A DNA stretch of 64,000 nucleotides from Prevotella sp. P3-122 (GCF_002251365.1 NZ_NPJH01000025.1:33083-97082), one strand, 5' to 3'; counted from the stretch's first letter, positions 36,168 to 45,562 are shown. Notes: a model not told the origin generated them from the letters alone. Made by a program: numbers and translations.

Positions 36168-37292
36168 TTATTTCTTCTGAAACACTCTCACATATTCCAC
36201 TTCCATAGTACACGGCAGGGCGCTCTCGTCAACACCATTCATTCCGCCCCATGAACCACCCCATGCAAGGTTGAGTATCACATAAAATGGTTCGTTGTAA
36301 GGCCAGTTACGCTTGCCGCTTCCGTCATTCTCGTAGTAGAGAAGTTTTTCGCCATCCACGTATGTCTGAATATACTGTGATGTCCATTCAATGGCATATA
36401 CATGAAAATCCTCCTCCGCTCCGGCAAGATAACGTTCCTTGGTCACCTGAGTATTGTTGGCATGGTAATGTCCAAGAGCATGAAGACTCGAAGATACATA
36501 ATTAGGATTGGTACCCACCTCTTCCATAATGTCTATCTCACCGTCATCAGGCCATGCCGTAAATTTCACTGGCATCATCCAGAAAGCAGGCCATGTACCC
36601 TTGCCCTTCGGCAACTTTATCTTTGCCTCAATATATCCATAAGTCCAACCCGTTCGCACATTACCATAAAGACGTGCGGAATAGATCTTTCCATCCTCCT
36701 TGAAGCACTTTATGCGCAATTTGCCATCTTTCAAATCAGCCACACGTGTTCCGGCGGGTGTCTTTTCCTTTACATAAGTCTGCAACTCATTGTTCACCCA
36801 TCCTGGATTTGCCTCCTGATATGACCACAGGTCGCCATCGGGATAAGCCCCAGAGTCGAACTCGTCGTTCCACACCAACTTATATCCATCAAGAGGACAG
36901 GTGATAGCCGACGGATCGGGGATTCCATCACCACCAGCCTGCGTCACCTTTATGTATTCACGTGCAGCACCAGCCATAATAGTCACCGTACCCTCACGAC
37001 TGTCATAATTGCCGTTCTTCTGCACTTTGACAGTCAATGTGGCATTCTGCTGAGTTGAATTCTCCGGACTTACAGTAATCCATGAGTCACTTGTAGTTGC
37101 AGCCCACTCATGATTGGTAGTAAGAGCGACACTCTGCTCACCTGCCTCGCCTGTGAACTCCAGAGACGACTTACTTAGGCTAATGACAGCCTGGCTCGCG
37201 CCAGGACTGTCATTTTCATTGTCATCTCCCCCACAAGCAGTGAGGCAAGAGAATAGAAGCAGGATTGTAATTATTGAATACTTTCTTGTCAT
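36168..37292 (-). CDS. Surface lipoprotein GH16 endo-beta-glucanase (laminarinase-like) with BACON-type domain
   Basis: 374 residues. Lipobox Cys20 (LTAC) followed by GGDDNEND, an acidic surface-export-like stretch. Residues about 34-120 are a BACON-like immunoglobulin fold (LEFTGEAGEQSVALTTNHEWAATTSDSWITVSP). The catalytic jelly roll (about 130-374) contains WNDEFDSG, TYGYIEAKIKLPKGKGTWPAFWMMP and the GH16 signature GEIDIMEEVG with Glu252 nucleophile, Asp254 and Glu257 acid/base. The beta-bulge form EIDIMEE is typical of beta-1,3-glucanases and laminarinases. It would cut long glucans at the cell surface so that SusCD can import the pieces. The SGBP gene lies 5 bp upstream. Confidence 0.93.
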   Translation of the reverse strand: MTRKYSIITILLLFSCLTACGGDDNENDSPGASQAVISLSKSSLEFTGEAGEQSVALTTNHEWAATTSDSWITVSPENSTQQNATLTVKVQKNGNYDSREGTVTIMAGAAREYIKVTQAGGDGIPDPSAITCPLDGYKLVWNDEFDSGAYPDGDLWSYQEANPGWVNNELQTYVKEKTPAGTRVADLKDGKLRIKCFKEDGKIYSARLYGNVRTGWTYGYIEAKIKLPKGKGTWPAFWMMPVKFTAWPDDGEIDIMEEVGTNPNYVSSSLHALGHYHANNTQVTKERYLAGAEEDFHVYAIEWTSQYIQTYVDGEKLLYYENDGSGKRNWPYNEPFYVILNLAWGGSWGGMNGVDESALPCTMEVEYVRVFQKK

Positions 37293-37297
37293 AAAGG

Positions 37298-39199
37298 TTA
37301 TTCTTTGATAAGAATGATATCGCTAATCTTTACATGCGTTCCACCAGGAGTACCGCCAAAGTCGAAGAAGAGTGAGAGCGATGCAGCATCACCCACTGGC
37401 AACTTCACACCAGTCACCTTATATGTGAAAGGTTTGTCGGCTATTATTTGATGTCGGTCGGCTACAAAGAAGTTATTGTCGTCGGCACCATCGGTCAGTT
37501 TGATTGTCACTCCAGGCATATCATTGTCACCTTCAACAGTGCAACTGAAGGTATAGCTGTCAGCCATTGAGGCACTAAGACTGGTCTTTATCGGGAACTG
37601 ACCCTGCCACTGTTGTGTACCAATCTCTGCCGGTATGTCAAGCTCCCATACATTACCGTCGTGACTCCATTTAGGATTGTCAATCTGACCCCAACCGTCG
37701 TTTGCAAACCATGGGGCCACTTCAATAAAGGACTCACCACTGTCAACCGACTTCCACATGTTGCGCTCATCATCATAAGATAGAGCCTCCTCAAAGTAAA
37801 TCTTGCTCACCTTAACAACCGTACCAGCTGGAGTACCACCAAAGTCGAGGAAGAGCGATAGTGCAGCAGCATCCTTCAACGGCAGCGACACATTCTCAGC
37901 CTTATATACGAATGCCTTGTCAGCAGTAACCTCATGACGGTCGGCGAAGAAGAAGTTATTGTCATCGCCCGTCTCTGTCAGCTTGATGGTAAGGCCCGGC
38001 ATGTCGTTGTCTGATTCAACTACACAATAGAAGTTATAGCGCTTGTTCATTGAGGCGGAGAGTTTGGTGTGTATCGGGAACTGCCCCTGCCACTGTGATG
38101 AGCCGATGCCTTCTGGCATGGTAATCTGCCATGTATCGCCTTCATGCTTCCACTCTGGATCAGCAATCTGTGCCCAGTCATTATTTGCAAACCATGGGGA
38201 TACCTTGTCAAAGTTGTCACCGGTGTCAACACCCTTCCACAGGTTGGAAGCAGCATCATAGTTCCAGTCCATTGTCGCTCCTGCTTCATCGCCCGGCTCT
38301 GGCAAACCGGTATCCTCACGACTTGTGAAGACGAGACGCCAAGCTATTGAACCTTCATCACATACAAGAACCATACGGGTATTGGTGAGAGCCTCAATGC
38401 GATAATACGGATTGTTGTATGTAGCATCATTGGGGATATAGGGCAGAAGTGTCTGCGGAGCAAACTGGATATAGAGGCATGCCTCGTCATTGAATGTTCC
38501 GGGAACGAGGGTGTATGATGATGTCTGCGGAGCCACCGTCGCCATAAAATCGTTACCGTCATTGGTATTGAATTCTGCAAACACAGAGCTGCCGGTATTA
38601 ACGTACACTGTGCCGCCCTCACCAGGATTATAGCTATATGTGCCGCCTGTTGCGGGGTCACTGTCTGAATGAGCAAAAGATATGCGGTCGTCATACACGC
38701 CCCAGTCAGCCTTGTCATTCACTGCAGCCTTCCACCATTCTGAACCGTCGGTGCCCGAAGGACCGCAACCCATGTGTCCAACCTCAGTATAGTCGACACG
38801 CCATTCCTTGTTGCACAACTTGCTGAAATAAGGAGTGAAATCAACCTTTGTCTCGTTGAATGTAAACGAGCCCTTGGCAGATGCCTGAGATATACCATTG
38901 CGGTTTATCACCTTCACCTCCAACTCATGTGTGCCCTGTTCCATACTGCTATAGCTACCCGTGGCAAGGAAAGAATAGATCTTGCCGTCGAGATACCATA
39001 CAGGGTAACAACCCTTGAAATCACCACTTACCGTAAATACTGCGGTATTGGTCTCTTGGTCAGTGGTCACGCTCACTTGTCTTCCATCCACAGTGGGCAG
39101 TCCGTTCTGGTCGGCACCTGTAAACTCCTCCGGCGAACAAGCTGTGACAGCAAGTACGCAAGCAAGTACACTACCTATATATTTAAAAATCTTGTTCAT
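37298..39199 (-). CDS. SusE/F-position surface glycan-binding lipoprotein with duplicated CBM-like domain
   Basis: 633 residues, lipobox Cys21 (VTAC) then SPEEFTGAD. A PKD/Ig-like domain (about 38-115) is followed by a lipocalin-like beta region (about 122-295) and then two closely similar modules, 320-471 and 480-633. Shared blocks include WQGQFPI, DNDMPG, TIKLT, DDNNFF, ADRH and LFLDFGGTP/LFFDFGGTP, so the second arose by duplication of the first. They look like CBM4_9-type jelly rolls with conserved Trp residues for glucan binding. The gene lies directly after SusD, the place of SusE/F proteins, and before GH16. It probably holds beta-glucan at the surface; a direct binding assay would be needed to confirm the ligand. 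Confidence 0.87.
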   Translation of the reverse strand: MNKIFKYIGSVLACVLAVTACSPEEFTGADQNGLPTVDGRQVSVTTDQETNTAVFTVSGDFKGCYPVWYLDGKIYSFLATGSYSSMEQGTHELEVKVINRNGISQASAKGSFTFNETKVDFTPYFSKLCNKEWRVDYTEVGHMGCGPSGTDGSEWWKAAVNDKADWGVYDDRISFAHSDSDPATGGTYSYNPGEGGTVYVNTGSSVFAEFNTNDGNDFMATVAPQTSSYTLVPGTFNDEACLYIQFAPQTLLPYIPNDATYNNPYYRIEALTNTRMVLVCDEGSIAWRLVFTSREDTGLPEPGDEAGATMDWNYDAASNLWKGVDTGDNFDKVSPWFANNDWAQIADPEWKHEGDTWQITMPEGIGSSQWQGQFPIHTKLSASMNKRYNFYCVVESDNDMPGLTIKLTETGDDNNFFFADRHEVTADKAFVYKAENVSLPLKDAAALSLFLDFGGTPAGTVVKVSKIYFEEALSYDDERNMWKSVDSGESFIEVAPWFANDGWGQIDNPKWSHDGNVWELDIPAEIGTQQWQGQFPIKTSLSASMADSYTFSCTVEGDNDMPGVTIKLTDGADDNNFFVADRHQIIADKPFTYKVTGVKLPVGDAASLSLFFDFGGTPGGTHVKISDIILIKE

Positions 39200-39221
39200 A
39201 ATAAATGTATTTAAATAAGGA

Positions 39222-40730
39222 TTAATAGTTGTTCTGCTTCAATGTCGGGTCGGCATCAAGCTCCGACTGTGCCAATGGAATATGCTTTTTGCTCTCTGTC
39301 CAGGAGTTGGTGCGATAACCATACTTGTCGGGCACGAGGGTCGTGGCGGCATAGCCAGTGCGCACGAGATCGAAGTAGCGCTTGCCCTCGCCGCAGAATT
39401 CCAGATGGCGCTCATTGAGAATATTGTCGATGTTGCACTCTGAATATCCCTTCAGTCCGGCACGTGTGCGCACCTGGTTGAGATAGTTCAAACCGTCGGC
39501 AGAGTTGCCACCGGTGAGCACAATCAGTTCGGCTGCGTTGAGAAGAGTCTCGGCATAACGATATATGCGCTTGTTATTGTTATAGTTGAGGTTCTTAGAT
39601 GTAGGGCAGTCCTTGTTGTTGTCAGAATATGGACGATATTTCTTCAACCACAGGTGGGTGTCCTGATAACGCTCGGTATAACTATACTCACGAACATCCC
39701 ACACCGTTGCGTCGCGACGTACGTCACCCTCGGGGAACATCTCCATGGTCTCCACTCGCATTGGCAGGAAGCCCCATCCGTCCTCACCGGCATTCCATCC
39801 GTCACCACCGGGCCATGTGTTAGGAGAAATCAATGTAGGCAACACGCTACCGCCTGCAAACATGGCTGTACCCCAGTCGCGCTGTGCGGCATTGTCGTCA
39901 TAGTTAACCTCGAAGATTGACTCCTGGCACCATTCGCCTGACTCCTCCCACAAAGCTGCATAGTCGGGGTTGAGTTCGTAATCCGGTGATTTGATAATCT
40001 CCTTCATGAAACTAAGTGCCTGGGCATAGCGCTGTGTATCCTTCTGATACATAACCATCTCGGCATAGAGCATATATGCCATAGCCTGAGAAACGCGACC
40101 CGACTCTGTTGCAGGCCATCTCATTGGCAGCACGTTGGAAGCGATGATATCCTCAAGCTCAGGCAACAGCTGGTTGTATATTTCGTCGGCTGTCATCTGA
40201 GGTGCAGTATATGGCAACTCAAGATTCTCGAGATAGAAAGGCACATTGCCATAATAATGCCACAATATATTATAATAGTACACGCGAAGGAGTCGGGCCT
40301 GAGCCTCACATTTTTTACGGTATTCTTCTGTTGCACCACCCCAAGAGCAATACTTGATGACGTCGTTGCAACGCTTGATACCAGAATAGAAGTCTGTCCA
40401 AAGTGTGGCAAGGGTGTTGTTGCCGTCGCCCTCGAAGTTGAAGAGCTTGTGCCAGTGCTGGTTGTCGGTGATACTTGAACCGCCCACCCAGAAGTCGTCG
40501 CCAAGGATTTCGGCATCCACAGTGAGGTCGTTGTATGCCGTACCGTCCCAGTCAGGCCAATGGAGAGGAGAATAAGCCGACATTAGTGCCTCTTCGAGAG
40601 TCTCCTCCGTAGTGTAGTATTCCTCAAGCGGCTCTCCCGTGGGGTTGTTCACCTCAAGGAAACTATCGCCACATGACGTTGTCAGCATCATGGCTGATAC
40701 AGCCATTGCTAAGAATATATTCTTTTTCAT
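39222..40730 (-). CDS. SusD/RagB-family glycan-binding lipoprotein
   Basis: 502 residues from the ATG at 40730, which gives the signal peptide MKKNIFLAMAVSAMMLTTSC with lipobox Cys20. The longer frame from 40763 overlaps the SusC stop codon. SusD landmarks are EETLEEALMSAYSPLHW, ARLLRVYYYNILWHYYGNVPFY, the RYAETLLNAAELIVLTGG helix and LNERHLEFCGEGKRYFDLVRTGYA near the C-terminus. It works as the lid of the SusC importer encoded 32 bp upstream and probably binds beta-gluco-oligosaccharides. The substrate is inferred from GH16 and GH3 genes in the same operon. Confidence 0.95.
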   Translation of the reverse strand: MKKNIFLAMAVSAMMLTTSCGDSFLEVNNPTGEPLEEYYTTEETLEEALMSAYSPLHWPDWDGTAYNDLTVDAEILGDDFWVGGSSITDNQHWHKLFNFEGDGNNTLATLWTDFYSGIKRCNDVIKYCSWGGATEEYRKKCEAQARLLRVYYYNILWHYYGNVPFYLENLELPYTAPQMTADEIYNQLLPELEDIIASNVLPMRWPATESGRVSQAMAYMLYAEMVMYQKDTQRYAQALSFMKEIIKSPDYELNPDYAALWEESGEWCQESIFEVNYDDNAAQRDWGTAMFAGGSVLPTLISPNTWPGGDGWNAGEDGWGFLPMRVETMEMFPEGDVRRDATVWDVREYSYTERYQDTHLWLKKYRPYSDNNKDCPTSKNLNYNNNKRIYRYAETLLNAAELIVLTGGNSADGLNYLNQVRTRAGLKGYSECNIDNILNERHLEFCGEGKRYFDLVRTGYAATTLVPDKYGYRTNSWTESKKHIPLAQSELDADPTLKQNNY

Positions 40731-40762
40731 ATCGTTTATACTTATTATTAAATAATTCCTCA

Positions 40763-43700
40763 TTAGAAATTAAGATTGAATCCTATGGTGTATGTGCGTG
40801 CCTGTGGATATACTCCATAGTCAACACCGAGCGATGTTCCGCTTGTACCGATTTCAGGGTCAAATCCCCAGTACTTTGTCCATGTGAACAGGTTCTCTGC
40901 CATGGCATACACACGCAGACGGCTGATGCCAATCTTCTGTGTCAGATTACGGGGCAGTGTATATCCGAGAGTAAGATTCTTCAGACGTAGATAAGAGCCA
41001 TCCAGGATATAGAGGTCGCTCACTACCCAGTTCTTGCTGTCGCCCTGCTTGAGGATTGGCACACGGTTGGATGTTCCTTCTCCTGTCCAGCGTGAAAGCA
41101 CCCATGTCGGGAAGTTACCCGAAGCGATGTCCTGACGATATGTTGCGTCGAATACATCCACACCGCTTACACCCTGCACGAATACACTGAGGTCGAAACC
41201 TTTCCACTCTGCATTGAATGTGGCACCAAACGACCAGTCGGGAGTTCCCTTACCTATCTTTGTACGGTCGTCGGATGTGATTGTTCCGTTGTTGTCGGTA
41301 TCCTGGAAGATAAGGTCGCCTGGTTGTGCATCCGGTTGGATGAGCTTGCTCTCGCCTGTCTCAGGATTTGTCCAAGTGTATGCGTTCACCTGGTCCATGT
41401 TCTGGAATACTCCCAAGGTCTTGTAGCCATAGAAGAATGGGAATGGCTGACCGTTCTCTGCACGTGTTCCGCCGTCGCTAAACTGGTTGATACCCCAGTT
41501 GAGGAAACCGGTGTCATTACCCAGATTCTTCAATTCGTTGTGCAGATATGAGGCATTGGCCTTGATAGAGAAGTTGGCGTCAGCAACATGCCACTTATAT
41601 CCTAATTCAAACTCAAATCCTGAGTTCTCCATATCTCCCACGTTGGCAAGAGGCTTAGCCTCACCTACATAACTCGGGATAGGCATCTCGATAATCATTC
41701 CGTTGGTCTTCTTGATGAAGTAGTCAACGGTGAATGTCAATGCATTGTTGAAGAAACCGAAGTCAAGACCAAAGTCAGTCTGCTCACTCTCCTCCCACTT
41801 GAGGTCGGGATTGGCAAGGCGGTTGGCCTTCGAACCATATACCATAGAGGCAGTCTGGCCGAGATAGTAGTTACTTGTACCGCCCACTGTCGAGAGTGTG
41901 GTGTAAGCGAAATCTCCGATGTTGTCGTTACCGTTCTTACCCCAAGAGAGGCGTACTTTGAAGTTGGTAAGCCATGAACTCGTCTTCTCCATGAATTTCT
42001 CGTTCATCACGTTCCAACCAAGAGAAACTGATGGGAATGTACCATATTTATTATTCGAACCAAAACGGCTCGAACCGTCACGACGGATTGTGAACTGAGC
42101 CATGTAGCGCTCATCGTAGTTATAGCTGAATCGTCCGAAGAGTGAAGACAGGCGATGCTCTACATACGGACCGCCACCTACACCTACGTAGCTCTTCACA
42201 CCGATGATATTTCCATTGGCATCAACCTCTGTTCCGAAGTCGCCGCCTGTGGTATAGTTGAGATATGGTTTGTTGACATTCACAAGATTCCAGTGGGAGC
42301 CAGAGAGATCGTCGCCCTTGAATTTCAGTGCCGACTGACCAAGCACCACTCCGATAGAGTGCTTACCGAAGGTCTTGTCATAGGTAAGGGTATTCTCTAC
42401 CTGCCATGTAGTATTATTGCCCTTATATACAGAGGCTGATGTATGGTCTGCATTGTTGTTTCCAGAGAAATAGTATTTCTCGGTGACTGCCGACTCATTA
42501 CCCCAGAACGACTGCTCTGCACTCCAGGTGAAGTGATATTTCAGATTGTCCCAGATTTGGAGGTCGATAGCTATCTTCGGCATGAATTTATGTGCCCAGT
42601 TGCGTGTAGGATTGCGCTGCATAAGTGCAATCGGGTTGTTCTGCTCGTTATATGAACCAAGATAACCTGGGATTGTATAAGGATTGCCATTGGCATCACG
42701 ATAAAGATCGAATGATGAATAGTGGTCAATCATGTCCTGTCCTACCTGTCCTGTCAATGTGATAGGCAGTGTCGGGGCGAGATAAAGAGCCGAACCAAGT
42801 GGCGAGCCCCATGTAGAGTTGGCATCGATTCCTGTGTTGTGCACACGCATATAAGAGAGATTGGTGTGCAGTTCCAACTTGTTAAGGAACGAGCGCTCCT
42901 TACTTGCGTCGACCAATGTGAATGAGTTGTTTGCACGAAGAGTAAGACGGTCGTAGTTTGACTGTCCGTAGTTACCTCCTACAATACCTTCCTGAGAGAA
43001 ATAACCAGCAGAGAAATAGTAGTTCACCTTATCCGAGGCACCACTTACCGACACGTCGTGCTGCACTATAGGCGCATTGTCGTTGAAGAGAGCTTCCTGC
43101 CAGTCAGTACCGAAACCAGTAATCTTATTACCGTTAACATCGGTGATGTTGTATGGATCAGAAAGATTTGCCATATCAGCAGGCAATGTCTGCTTGCCGT
43201 TGATATACTTCTCGTTCATCAGCACAGCATAGTCGGTGGCACCGGTAACATCACGCTTCTTCCATGCGCTCTGCCATCCGTAAGAGAAGTTGTAGTTGAT
43301 AGAAGCCTTGCCAACCTTTCCTTTCTTGGTAGTCACGAGGATAACACCATTGGCAGCTCTCGCACCATAGATAGCACCAGAGGCAGCATCCTTCAACACC
43401 TCCATAGACTCGATATCGGCAGGGTTAACAGATTCCATACCATCCTGGTTGGTAGGCATTCCGTCGATGATGTAAAGCGGTTCGGAATTGTTGATAGTAC
43501 CGATACCACGCACGCGGATCATAGACTTAGAACCAGGCTGACCGGAAGCGGATGTAACGTTTACACCGGCAGCCATACCCTTCAGCGCATCATCGGCACG
43601 AAGACGTGTCTTTCCTTCGAGGTCGTCGGCACTAACCTTGGCAATAGAGGCTGTAACTACAGACTTCTTCTGCACACCATAACCGATTACAACCACATTA

Positions 43701-43999
43701 TCGAGCATTTGTGCATCCTCATGAAGTACTACGGTCATATTATCCGATGCCTTTACTTCACTGGTCCTGTATCCGACATAGGATACAACAAGGGTGGTTC
43801 CGGGTGCTACCGAGATTCTGAACTTACCATCAAGGTCGGTAACAGAACCATTCGATGCATTCTTTTCAACTACAGACGCACCAATAATTGGGTCGCCATG
43901 GACATCTTTTACTATGCCCGTGAAAAGTTGTTTCTGAGCCATTGCGGACATTGCCATAAACAACATCAGCAAAAACAATAGATACTTTTGTCTTTTCAT
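40763..43999 (-). CDS. SusC/RagA-type TonB-dependent receptor of the beta-glucan locus
   Basis: 1078 residues. Signal peptide (MKRQKYLLFLLMLFMAMSAMAQ), carboxypeptidase-D-like domain (about 25-100: FTGIVKDVHGDPIIGASVV...VSYVGYRT), the classic DNVVVIGYGVQKK box, plug (SMIRVRGIGTINNSEPLYIIDGMP; IESMEVLKDAASGAIYGARAANGVILV) and a barrel ending YTIGFNLNF. It is the first gene of the unit SusC-SusD-SGBP-GH16-GH3 and would import beta-gluco-oligosaccharides produced by the surface GH16. The sequence is a textbook SusC and differs from the more divergent receptors of the FAS1-linked locus. Confidence 0.97.
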   Translation of the reverse strand: MKRQKYLLFLLMLFMAMSAMAQKQLFTGIVKDVHGDPIIGASVVEKNASNGSVTDLDGKFRISVAPGTTLVVSYVGYRTSEVKASDNMTVVLHEDAQMLDNVVVIGYGVQKKSVVTASIAKVSADDLEGKTRLRADDALKGMAAGVNVTSASGQPGSKSMIRVRGIGTINNSEPLYIIDGMPTNQDGMESVNPADIESMEVLKDAASGAIYGARAANGVILVTTKKGKVGKASINYNFSYGWQSAWKKRDVTGATDYAVLMNEKYINGKQTLPADMANLSDPYNITDVNGNKITGFGTDWQEALFNDNAPIVQHDVSVSGASDKVNYYFSAGYFSQEGIVGGNYGQSNYDRLTLRANNSFTLVDASKERSFLNKLELHTNLSYMRVHNTGIDANSTWGSPLGSALYLAPTLPITLTGQVGQDMIDHYSSFDLYRDANGNPYTIPGYLGSYNEQNNPIALMQRNPTRNWAHKFMPKIAIDLQIWDNLKYHFTWSAEQSFWGNESAVTEKYYFSGNNNADHTSASVYKGNNTTWQVENTLTYDKTFGKHSIGVVLGQSALKFKGDDLSGSHWNLVNVNKPYLNYTTGGDFGTEVDANGNIIGVKSYVGVGGGPYVEHRLSSLFGRFSYNYDERYMAQFTIRRDGSSRFGSNNKYGTFPSVSLGWNVMNEKFMEKTSSWLTNFKVRLSWGKNGNDNIGDFAYTTLSTVGGTSNYYLGQTASMVYGSKANRLANPDLKWEESEQTDFGLDFGFFNNALTFTVDYFIKKTNGMIIEMPIPSYVGEAKPLANVGDMENSGFEFELGYKWHVADANFSIKANASYLHNELKNLGNDTGFLNWGINQFSDGGTRAENGQPFPFFYGYKTLGVFQNMDQVNAYTWTNPETGESKLIQPDAQPGDLIFQDTDNNGTITSDDRTKIGKGTPDWSFGATFNAEWKGFDLSVFVQGVSGVDVFDATYRQDIASGNFPTWVLSRWTGEGTSNRVPILKQGDSKNWVVSDLYILDGSYLRLKNLTLGYTLPRNLTQKIGISRLRVYAMAENLFTWTKYWGFDPEIGTSGTSLGVDYGVYPQARTYTIGFNLNF

Positions 44000-44044
44000 A
44001 CGTTTGGTTTTTAGTAATTTTAGGTAAATTAATTAATCTGTTGG

Positions 44045-44052
44045 CAAAGATA
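44045..44052 (-). promoter_or_regulatory. Candidate -7 element (TATCTTTG) of the beta-glucan SusC operon
   Basis: TATCTTTG on the minus strand, about 45 bp before the SusC ATG. The nearest TTTG (44068-44071) is at 15 bp, shorter than ideal. Confidence 0.5.
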
Positions 44053-44079
44053 ATTTTTTTTTGCACACAAAGATTTAAC

Positions 44080-44452
44080 TATAATTCAAAAAGTGGATGA
44101 ATCGAAGACTAAGAAACATATATAAACATGATTATCAACTATTTACATTATTTATAAAGAGGAAAAAGAGTGGATGAAATATAGAGTTGTAAAAAGTACA
44201 TTAATATGGTTGAAGGGCATAGGACATAGGGTGCATACTTACAATAGAGGACTGGAAATAGTCCCGATTGACCATCGCCATTTGACCTCATACCTTCACC
44301 CTTTGACTTTAGCCCTTTGGCCCTAGAACTGCCACCTTTGACCTTAGTCCATAGTCCTTAGTCCTTTGACCTTTGACCTTTGACGATTGTTAATAATTAT
44401 TAATACCAGTAGATTTCTATTCTTATACTTCTTTGTTTAGAAATTATTGTAT
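44080..44452. other. Intergenic region between SusC promoter and tRNA-Phe
   Basis: A/T-rich to about 44260, then a degenerate 7-mer repeat tract (44279-44390). No coding frame or RNA gene is seen before the tRNA-Phe promoter. Confidence 0.6.
44279..44390 (+). repeat. Degenerate heptamer repeat tract (CCTTTGA/CCTTAGT words)
   Basis: Repeated 7-bp words such as CTTTGAC and CCTTAGT, ending in three perfect CTTTGAC tandems. Inverted equivalents (GGTCTAAGG, GGACTAAGG) occur at 44605-44640, and CAGACCT words at 44821-44845, so the tract flanks tRNA-Phe on both sides. Confidence 0.7.
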
Positions 44453-44460
44453 TACCTTTG
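44432..44460 (+). promoter_or_regulatory. tRNA-Phe promoter
   Basis: TTTG (44432-44435), 17 bp, TACCTTTG (44453-44460). The -7 box is perfect; the transcript would start a few bases later, close to the mature tRNA 5' end at 44480. Confidence 0.65.
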
Positions 44461-44479
44461 CATCCGCAAAACACAAGAG

Positions 44480-44552
44480 GGTGCCATAGCTCAGTTGGTA
44501 GAGCAAAGGACTGAAAATCCTTGTGTCCCCGGTTCGATTCCTGGTGGCACCA
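44480..44552 (+). tRNA. tRNA-Phe (anticodon GAA)
   Basis: 73 nt without an encoded CCA. Acceptor arms GGTGCCA and TGGCACC pair, discriminator A. D-arm contains AGTTGGTAGA; anticodon arm AAGGA-CTGAAAA-TCCTT with GAA at 44513-44515; T-arm contains GGTTCGATTCC. All arms pair, so the gene looks functional. Confidence 0.96.
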
Positions 44553-44566
44553 CTCCTCCTTTCATT

Positions 44567-44600
44567 AGCCCGGTTCTTCTTCGGAAGGCCGGGCTTTTTT
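44567..44600 (+). terminator. tRNA-Phe terminator with UUCG tetraloop
   Basis: AGCCCGG (44567-44573) pairs CCGGGCT (44589-44595); inner CTTC/GAAG closes a TTCG tetraloop; a T run follows. A very stable rho-independent terminator. Confidence 0.85.
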
Positions 44601-44678
44601 ATTTGAGGTCTAAGGACTAAGGTCTAAGGGCTGAGGGCTCTGTGGAAAAAAACATGGGGATGGGACTCCTAAATGAAG

Positions 44679-44821
44679 GCAATGCTTTGCGTAGGCAAAT
44701 GCAAAGCTTTGCGTAGGCAAATGCAAAGCTTTGCGTGGACGGATGCAAAGCTTTGCGTGGGCAGATGCAAAGCTTTGCGTGGGCAGATGCAATGCTTTGC
44801 GTGGGCGGATGCAATGCTTTG
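44679..44821. repeat. 22-bp tandem repeat, six and a half units, palindromic core
   Basis: Units start at 44679, 44701, 44723, 44745, 44767 and 44789, with a half unit at 44811. Each begins GCAAAGCTTTGC (palindrome) or GCAATGCTTTGC and ends GTGGGCAGAT with variations. The unit length is not a multiple of three, so frames open through it are not genes. It lies between the tRNA-Phe terminator and the 3' end of trmO. Confidence 0.9.
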
Positions 44822-44838
44822 ACCTCAGACCTCAGACC

Positions 44839-45507
44839 TTAGTCCTCTATAACATATAACGTATCCCCATTTACACGGAAATGGATGTCCATATCACAGA
44901 AGGGCATACCGTATACTTTTGTAGCATCGTCGTGATAGTGTGGGCGTGGGTCGAGCTCCAGGGTCTTACGTAGTGCTGACAGTTGTTCGGGGGCAAGCCT
45001 GGTGGCAAGTTGTTCGGGAATTACCACCTTCAGTCTTCTTATTGGGGTGCTGTCGACAAATCCGTTACGAACATCAGGGTGGCTATCAGCGTAAACGATA
45101 TATGGCTTGATGTCATATATTGGTGTGCCATCCATCAGGTCTGCCCCCAGGACATTGATTATTGGTCCGCGTGTGGTATCAAGGTCAATACTGTCGATGC
45201 GTACAGACGACAAGCCGAGATTGTTGGGTCTAAAGGGTGAGCGCGTGGCGAAGACTCCAATGCGGGTATTGCCTCCGAGTAGAGGCGGTCTGACAACAAG
45301 GCTGTTGGCCTTATGCTTATTTGCCGAGAATTCCCATATCAGCCATATATAGTCGAAGTTTTCCAGTCCGCGCAACGCGTCTCTGTTGCGGTATTCTCGT
45401 GTGAATACTATCCTTCCACGTAGCTCACTGACAAGCCCGCTCTGTTTGGGAATGCCAAACTTTGAGGGGAATGGCGACTCGAAATGTGCTATTGGGAGAA
45501 TTTCCAT
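44839..45507 (-). CDS. trmO: TrmO/TsaA-type tRNA (t6A37) N6-methyltransferase
   Basis: 222 residues, a single-domain cytoplasmic SAM-dependent enzyme of the YaeB/TrmO family that methylates threonylcarbamoyladenosine-37 in some tRNAs. Family signatures are visible: IAHFESPFPSKFGIPKQSGLV, LRGLENFDYIWLIWEFSAN, the GVFATRSPFRPNNLGLSSVRI core and GADLMDGTPIYDIKPYI. The C-terminal region (about 150-222) matches the family's extra domain, with an unusual acidic ending. It ends beside the 22-bp repeats and is the last gene of a probable three-gene unit (WG-repeat protein, LTA-synthase-like, TrmO), separated by 55 bp from the gene before it. Housekeeping function. Confidence 0.9.
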   Translation of the reverse strand: MEILPIAHFESPFPSKFGIPKQSGLVSELRGRIVFTREYRNRDALRGLENFDYIWLIWEFSANKHKANSLVVRPPLLGGNTRIGVFATRSPFRPNNLGLSSVRIDSIDLDTTRGPIINVLGADLMDGTPIYDIKPYIVYADSHPDVRNGFVDSTPIRRLKVVIPEQLATRLAPEQLSALRKTLELDPRPHYHDDATKVYGMPFCDMDIHFRVNGDTLYVIED

Positions 45508-45562
45508 ATTTGCTTCTTCCTGTGTGGTTATACTGAAGGTGTATAAATCATTTTGTTGGCAA

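Noticed and set aside
44610..44814. Two minus-strand frames through the 22-bp repeats (repeated AHAKLC peptide)
   Set aside because: The repeat unit is not a multiple of three and all frames stay open only because the units lack stops; no start context or family.
44679..44821. CRISPR array
   Set aside because: Units are contiguous without unique spacers and no cas genes are present; it is a simple tandem repeat.
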